This document shows, piece after piece, positions 6,166 through 9,218 of a stretch of 9,218 nt of DNA (positions are counted from its first letter, which is position 1; every line of letters starts with the position of its first letter). Source of the stretch: Planctomycetota bacterium. GTDB lineage: Bacteria > Planctomycetota > Phycisphaerae > FEN-1346. The position numbers and the translations under genes are program-made. The stretch covers positions 1-9,218 of the forward strand of contig JAPLMO010000359.1 of assembly GCA_026386995.1 (NCBI GenBank), given 5' to 3'. Under the pieces are notes generated by a model. It had not been told where the DNA came from. It saw only the letters and a program-made list of their open reading frames with translations, and searched no databases.

Positions 6166-7169
6166 GCTTTGCCTTTGCGTGCGTCGAGCATCTCGACGAA
6201 CGCCTCCAGGCGTGTGCGGCTCTGGCCGTCAAGCGGCCCCGGCCGGTCGAACTCCAGCGTCAATATCGGCACTTTGAGGGCCTCGCGCAGCAGCCGATCC
6301 TGGATGTGCCGGAAACAGAAACTCTGCACGTAGTGCACCAGGCCGTCCAGATGCCGCTCGGCCACCGCGCAGCGGATGTCGGCGATCCGCCCGTGCACGT
6401 CGTACGGGTACGTGTACGCGAGGTACTGCTCCACGAGGTCGCCCGGCCGGCCGGGCATGCTGAACTGCCGCTGAAACTCGTTGTAGACCACCCGCGCGCC
6501 GAGCGATTCCAAGAAGCCGCACAGCCCGCCGCAGATCGGCGGGATGCCGACGTAGCCAAGCCTGTGCCGCACGCGGGCCGGCGCCCGGGCCCGCGCTTCC
6601 GCCAGGAACTTCTCGGCCGCGCGGCCGTACGCTTCCGGGTCGCCGCCGAAATCGCTCGATCCGATCAGCCAGAGGTGGTTCTCTTCGCCGGTGATGCGGC
6701 CGTCCTGCCACGTGAGGCGGTCGATCTCGGCCAGCGCGGCTCGCACCGGCTCAAGGCGGCGCCGCTCGCGCTCGGCGGCGTCGAGCGTCGTACCCAGGCG
6801 GGCCGCCAGAGCGTCCAACGCCGCCGCCAGCGCCGCCGCGTCCTTGGGGAACGGGTAGTTGAAGTGGATGACCTCGATGCCCTCGGAGGCGAAGACCTCA
6901 ATCAGGGCGTGCGTGTTGGAGCAATCGCCCTGCGCCACGCCGATGACCTGCCGCACGCCAAGCCGCCGGGCTGTGGCGTAAATTCCCTTTATCCACGCGC
7001 AGGAGTTCATCGGGAACCCGCGGTGCTCGGCTTCGGCCACCAGCGCGGCCGGATCGGGGGCGGTGATGAACACGTTGTTGAGGTCGAGCGGCACGCGGCC
7101 GGCCGCCAGGAGGATTTCCACCGGGACGGTCGCGGTCAGGCCGATGGTTGTGGCATCGATGAGGCGCAT
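6162..7169 (-). CDS. 2-hydroxyacyl-CoA dehydratase D-type (HgdB/FldC-like) iron-sulfur protein
   Basis: The 335-residue protein matches the HgdB-like family of R-2-hydroxyacyl-CoA dehydratases and benzoyl-CoA reductases. Its landmarks are MNSCAWIKG (54-62), GVAQGDCSNTHAL (77-89), a central acidic-helical part, PPICGG (210-215), and YVQSFCFRHIQDRLL (280-294), followed by a PILTLEFDRPG strand and a Gln-Ser-Arg-Thr-Arg helix. Cys57, Cys83 and Cys285 fall where this family places cluster-binding cysteines; Cys213, Cys217 and Cys267 are extra candidates. Classical enzymes need a second related subunit and an ATP-driven activator, and neither is in the window. It might be a homodimeric protein of the double-cubane-cluster type, or work with distant partners. 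It implies anaerobic or microaerobic chemistry. The ATG at 7169 is the only reasonable start; the purine-rich AAAGAAGG ahead of it lies unusually close. It follows the glycosidase gene by 22 nt and overlaps the next gene by 4 nt. The family call is firm; the reaction is unknown. Confidence 0.88.
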   Translation of the reverse strand: MRLIDATTIGLTATVPVEILLAAGRVPLDLNNVFITAPDPAALVAEAEHRGFPMNSCAWIKGIYATARRLGVRQVIGVAQGDCSNTHALIEVFASEGIEVIHFNYPFPKDAAALAAALDALAARLGTTLDAAERERRRLEPVRAALAEIDRLTWQDGRITGEENHLWLIGSSDFGGDPEAYGRAAEKFLAEARARAPARVRHRLGYVGIPPICGGLCGFLESLGARVVYNEFQRQFSMPGRPGDLVEQYLAYTYPYDVHGRIADIRCAVAERHLDGLVHYVQSFCFRHIQDRLLREALKVPILTLEFDRPGPLDGQSRTRLEAFVEMLDARKGKA

Positions 7170-7191
7170 GCCTTCTTTCGGCAGGTAAGAC

Positions 7192-8964
7192 TTATGGCTT
7201 CGGCCTCAGCAAAAGGTCCGCGAACACGGCCGCTGTCCAGTTGTAGTCGACGATGGCCCCGGCCTGGCCCTTGCGCGGCAGTTGCGCCGGCGGCGTCTGG
7301 CCGTCGCAATCGTAGCACTCGTAAAGCGCGCCCGTCGCGGCGTACCAGCGGGCGACGGTCGCGAGGGTCTTCTCCCGCAAGTCAGATGCCTCCTTGTCAA
7401 ACCCGTAGCGCTGGAGGCCGTGTATAATCATGTAATTCATATTCATCCACGTGTTGCCGGCCCAGAGGTCCTTCTTGAACTTCGGGTCGTCGCGGGCGAC
7501 GCTGGGAACGCCCTCGGCAGTCCAGAACTTCTTGCCGACGAGGTGCTCCCTGAGCCTGGCGGCCTGATCGGGGCTCGCAACGCCCGCCCAGAGGGGCAGG
7601 AAGCCCGTCGCGCTCCAGACCTCGATCCACTGGCCGCCCTCCCCCTTGCGGTCGAAGAAGAAACCGCGCTCGGCGTTCCAGAACTGCTTGCGGGCGGCCT
7701 CGGCGATCACGTCCGCACGCAGGCCCCACGTCTTGGCCAACTCGCGGTAGCCCAGGGCCTGGGCCATCGCCTGGAGCGTGCGGCATTCGTTGGCGAGGTA
7801 ACACGAGAGGTCGAGCGCGGCAAAGTCGGCGCCGCCCTCGAAGCGAGGCGAGGTCTCCATGCCGGATTCCTCCGCCGATTTCCACGCATACAGCGGCGTG
7901 CCGTAATCCAGCGGCTTGTCGGCCGGAGGCGGGCCGCCAATGCGCCGCTCCCTCATGAACCACAGAACGTGCTTCTGCGTCACGTCGAACGATTTCTCGA
8001 GGAACGCGCGGTTCGGGAACTTCTCGCGGCCGTACACCTGCCAGGCGGCCCACGCCAAGATCGGCGGGTACGAGACCTCCGACGCCTGCCCGGGCGCCAT
8101 GCGGCCCGGAATCATGCCGCTCTCGGCATGGAACCCGTAGACCGCCTCCAGCGATTCCTGCGCAAGGCGCGGGTCCAGATGCATGAGGCCGAGGCTGTGG
8201 AACGCCGACTGCCAGAGTCCCAAGTCGCGCTCGGGCCAGCGGTCGGGCGTCGTCCACCGCACGGCGATCGGCGACTCCGGCCCGTACACGTTCATCTTCA
8301 GGACCGACATGGCCTTGGCGAAGGTCCGGATGCGCAGGCGCTCGGCCTCCATCGGTAACGGCGGCAGTTTCTGGAAGAAGTCCACCCGGGTCTCGGCCAG
8401 CGTTTCGATCGAAACGTTGCTGGCCTCCGCGGCCGTGGCCGCGGCCGCCGCAGCCCCCTTGGCATCGTAGGCAAACGCGAACTTCATGCGGTCGCCGACC
8501 TCGCTCTGGTAGAGCACCGAGCACCCGTCGCCGCCCTCGAGCGACACGCGGCAACTCATCGGCAGCCGCCCGACCACCACGTTGGCCGACGAAAATCCGA
8601 TGACAATGGGAACCGTGTCCCACGGCACGGAGCCTATCAGGAGGTCGTTCGACACGAGGCGCCATCGGACCTCCTCGAACCCCTTGGCCGCCACGCGGAC
8701 CCAGATGACCGGGTCCTTCGGCAATCGCAGCCGCAGGGCCACCTCGCCGCCGACCGTCTCAGCGGTGACGTCCTCGGCCCGCGACGTCTTGCCGTCCATG
8801 CCCGAGAAGGCAAGCGGCAGGCCGTTCCCGTAGATGTTGGGCAGGACCTCCTTCGGCGACGCCGCGCGTACGCCCGGCGCAGGGACCCCCACAGCCAGAA
8901 CCAACCCCAGAACACAACCGGCCCAGGCGGACCCCCGCCCGGCGATGCGCATCCATACGGGCAT
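7192..8964 (-). CDS. Exported GH63/GH37-like (alpha/alpha)6-barrel glycosidase
   Basis: The protein has 590 residues from the ATG at 8964. An AGGAGG six nt upstream fixes this start over an in-frame ATG at 8979 and a TTG at 9006. Residues 1-34 are a signal peptide (basic n-region, hydrophobic core near 14-29, cleavage near VRA-AS), so it acts in the periplasm or outside. Residues about 35-200 form a probable beta-sandwich, including an Ala-rich patch near 170-182. From about 210 comes an (alpha/alpha)6 catalytic domain: RDLGLWQSAF (246-255), EESGMETSPRF (365-375), DLWAGNTWMNMNYM (499-512), YECYD (548-552) and DYNWTAAVF (573-581). These match trehalase (GH37) and GH63 alpha-glucosidase/mannosylglycerate-hydrolase landmarks. 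Glu549 is the likely general base. At the general-acid site the family normally has Asp in ESG-x-D; here it is Glu370, one base away. The enzyme probably cleaves a glucose- or mannose-containing substrate, or may be altered in activity. It is the first gene of the five-gene operon. Confidence 0.88.
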   Translation of the reverse strand: MPVWMRIAGRGSAWAGCVLGLVLAVGVPAPGVRAASPKEVLPNIYGNGLPLAFSGMDGKTSRAEDVTAETVGGEVALRLRLPKDPVIWVRVAAKGFEEVRWRLVSNDLLIGSVPWDTVPIVIGFSSANVVVGRLPMSCRVSLEGGDGCSVLYQSEVGDRMKFAFAYDAKGAAAAAATAAEASNVSIETLAETRVDFFQKLPPLPMEAERLRIRTFAKAMSVLKMNVYGPESPIAVRWTTPDRWPERDLGLWQSAFHSLGLMHLDPRLAQESLEAVYGFHAESGMIPGRMAPGQASEVSYPPILAWAAWQVYGREKFPNRAFLEKSFDVTQKHVLWFMRERRIGGPPPADKPLDYGTPLYAWKSAEESGMETSPRFEGGADFAALDLSCYLANECRTLQAMAQALGYRELAKTWGLRADVIAEAARKQFWNAERGFFFDRKGEGGQWIEVWSATGFLPLWAGVASPDQAARLREHLVGKKFWTAEGVPSVARDDPKFKKDLWAGNTWMNMNYMIIHGLQRYGFDKEASDLREKTLATVARWYAATGALYECYDCDGQTPPAQLPRKGQAGAIVDYNWTAAVFADLLLRPKP

Positions 8965-8970
8965 GCTCGG

Positions 8971-8976
8971 CCTCCT
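8971..8976 (-). promoter_or_regulatory. Strong Shine-Dalgarno deciding the glycosidase start
   Basis: AGGAGG on the minus strand lies 6 nt before the ATG at 8964. It is the only full consensus ribosome-binding site seen among the seven genes, and it argues against starting at 8979 or 9006, both of which would swallow it into coding sequence. Confidence 0.75.
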
Positions 8977-8995
8977 CATTCGGTTCCCCCCATGG

Positions 8996-9033
8996 TCAAA
9001 GTTCAAAGTTCAAAGTTCAAAGTTCAAGGTTCA
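8996..9033. repeat. Heptamer tandem array (GTTCAAA / TTTGAAC), about 5.4 copies
   Basis: Plus-strand units are a partial TCAAA, three exact GTTCAAA, one GTTCAAG and a partial GTTCA. The array is AT-rich within a very GC-rich region. It lies 32 bp upstream of the glycosidase start codon and would form part of the leader RNA or overlap the transcription start of the first operon. Near-perfect copies imply recent expansion or ongoing slippage, and unit-number changes would alter leader length by 7 nt at a time. Confidence 0.9.
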
Positions 9034-9061
9034 GTGTATCGGCCGCAGCGCGTAATTGCAA
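9033..9061 (-). promoter_or_regulatory. Possible promoter of the five-gene glycosidase operon
   Basis: On the minus strand, TTGCAA (9056-9061) and TACACT (9033-9038) are 17 bp apart; each matches the sigma70 consensus at 4 of 6 positions. Transcription would begin near 9026, inside the heptamer array. The placement ahead of the first gene is right but the hexamers are only moderate, and the nearby IS may supply another promoter. Confidence 0.35.
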
Positions 9062-9068
9062 TTGCGCG
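9049..9068. promoter_or_regulatory. 20-bp imperfect palindrome over the putative -35 (possible operator)
   Basis: CGCGTAATTGCAATTGCGCG reads the same on both strands except for one symmetric position (T against G). Its centre coincides with the TTGCAA proposed as the -35 hexamer. This suits a dimeric repressor site, or alternatively a target site favoured by the adjoining IS. No cognate regulator is visible. Confidence 0.35.
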
Positions 9069-9084
9069 AGCGCCGGAATGTCGT

Positions 9085-9127
9085 GACCCAGTAGTAATGT
9101 CCGGTCCAGACCCAGTAGAAATGTCCG
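9085..9127 (+). repeat. Two 19-bp direct repeats at the IS end (probable transposase-binding sites)
   Basis: GACCCAGTAGTAATGTCCG (9085-9103) and GACCCAGTAGAAATGTCCG (9109-9127) differ at one base and are spaced 24 bp apart, about two and a quarter helical turns. Repeated motifs at an IS end commonly bind the transposase; that role is inferred from position. Confidence 0.8.
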
Positions 9128-9151
9128 CTTCTTGGGGGCTAAGGGAAGCGG

Positions 9152-9218
9152 ATGAACAAGGACCGGATCGAGATGAGCCAGCAAGAGCGGGACCGGCTGA
9201 AGGTGATGGCACCGGTAA
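9152..9218 (+). CDS. IS transposase, N-terminal fragment (window edge)
   Basis: The ATG at 9152, preceded by a purine-rich AAGGGA about 5 nt away, opens 22 complete codons reading MNKDRIEMSQQERDRLKVMA followed by Pro-Val before the window ends. The M-S-Q-x-E-R-D-R-L-K-V-M segment resembles the start of ISNCY-family (IS1202-type) transposases, which continue into a helix-turn-helix and a DDE integrase-type core. That continuation is beyond the edge, so the gene's intactness cannot be judged. Confidence 0.65.
   Translation, partial: MNKDRIEMSQQERDRLKVMAPV

Larger units (their letters stand above)
9079..9218 (+). mobile_element. Left end of an ISNCY/IS1202-like insertion sequence (partial)
   Basis: The segment holds paired terminal-type direct repeats followed at once by the 5' end of a transposase gene, the usual layout of an IS left end. 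The outer boundary near 9079 (TGTCGTGACCC) is a guess, since the right end and any target-site duplication lie beyond the window. The element is oriented away from the minus-strand operon, 115 bp from the glycosidase start codon. Confidence 0.65.

Noticed and set aside
4972..6333. A 453-codon plus-strand open frame opposite the membrane-protein gene
   Set aside because: It is very rich in Arg, His and Gln with no motif, opposite a well-supported polytopic membrane protein.
6105..7427. A 440-codon plus-strand open frame opposite the HgdB-like gene
   Set aside because: Antisense shadow of a conserved Fe-S protein; it crosses three real genes and has no family resemblance.
8964..9006. Starting the glycosidase at the TTG (9006) or the ATG at 8979
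   Set aside because: The TTG lies inside the heptamer array, and both starts would place the perfect AGGAGG inside coding sequence; the ATG at 8964 has ideal spacing to it and a normal signal peptide.

Overview
The window is a stretch of GC-rich bacterial chromosome in which seven genes in a row are read on the minus strand (right to left). A partial insertion sequence, read on the plus strand, enters at the right edge. Several traits suggest a planctomycete-like anaerobe or facultative anaerobe: the very GC-rich coding sequence, the S55 (SpoIVB-type) peptidase followed by a secreted beta-propeller protein, a solitary 2-hydroxyacyl-CoA dehydratase-type subunit, and 7-bp tandem arrays standing out as AT-rich islands. 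This placement is an inference from gene content, since no marker gene is present.

Right to left, in order of transcription. At 9079-9218 lies the left end of an IS: two 19-bp direct repeats and the first 22 codons of a transposase resembling the ISNCY/IS1202 type. From 8965 to 9078 is a divergent control region with a 20-bp imperfect palindrome, a plausible sigma70-type promoter and a (TTTGAAC)n heptamer array. The first operon (8964 to 3437) encodes an exported GH63/GH37-like (alpha/alpha)6 glycosidase, an HgdB/FldC-like iron-sulfur protein, a lysylphosphatidylglycerol-synthase-type integral membrane protein, a PHP-domain phosphoesterase-like protein, and an O6-alkylguanine-DNA alkyltransferase (ogt). 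Junctions are tight: a 22-nt gap, a 4-nt GTGA overlap, an 8-nt overlap, then a 46-nt gap, so the genes are probably co-transcribed and partly translationally coupled.

A 237-bp intergenic region (3200-3436) follows. It contains a hairpin just after the ogt stop and a near-consensus minus-strand promoter with an inverted repeat in its spacer. That promoter should drive the second unit: an exported S55-family serine peptidase-like protein (3199 to 1238) and, 31 nt later, a secreted beta-propeller protein that runs off the left edge. These two probably act together outside the cytoplasm, but their targets cannot be read from the sequence.

The points most worth following are: an AT-rich, degenerate 7-bp-period array carried in frame inside the S55 protein, matching in period the heptamer array at the head of the first operon; a Glu where GH63/GH37 enzymes carry the catalytic Asp; an orphan HgdB-like subunit with no partner or activator nearby; and an S55 protein whose Ser motif precedes a GH-containing motif, the reverse of the SpoIVB order. 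I do not see a CRISPR array, tRNA, rRNA or a recognisable defence system.
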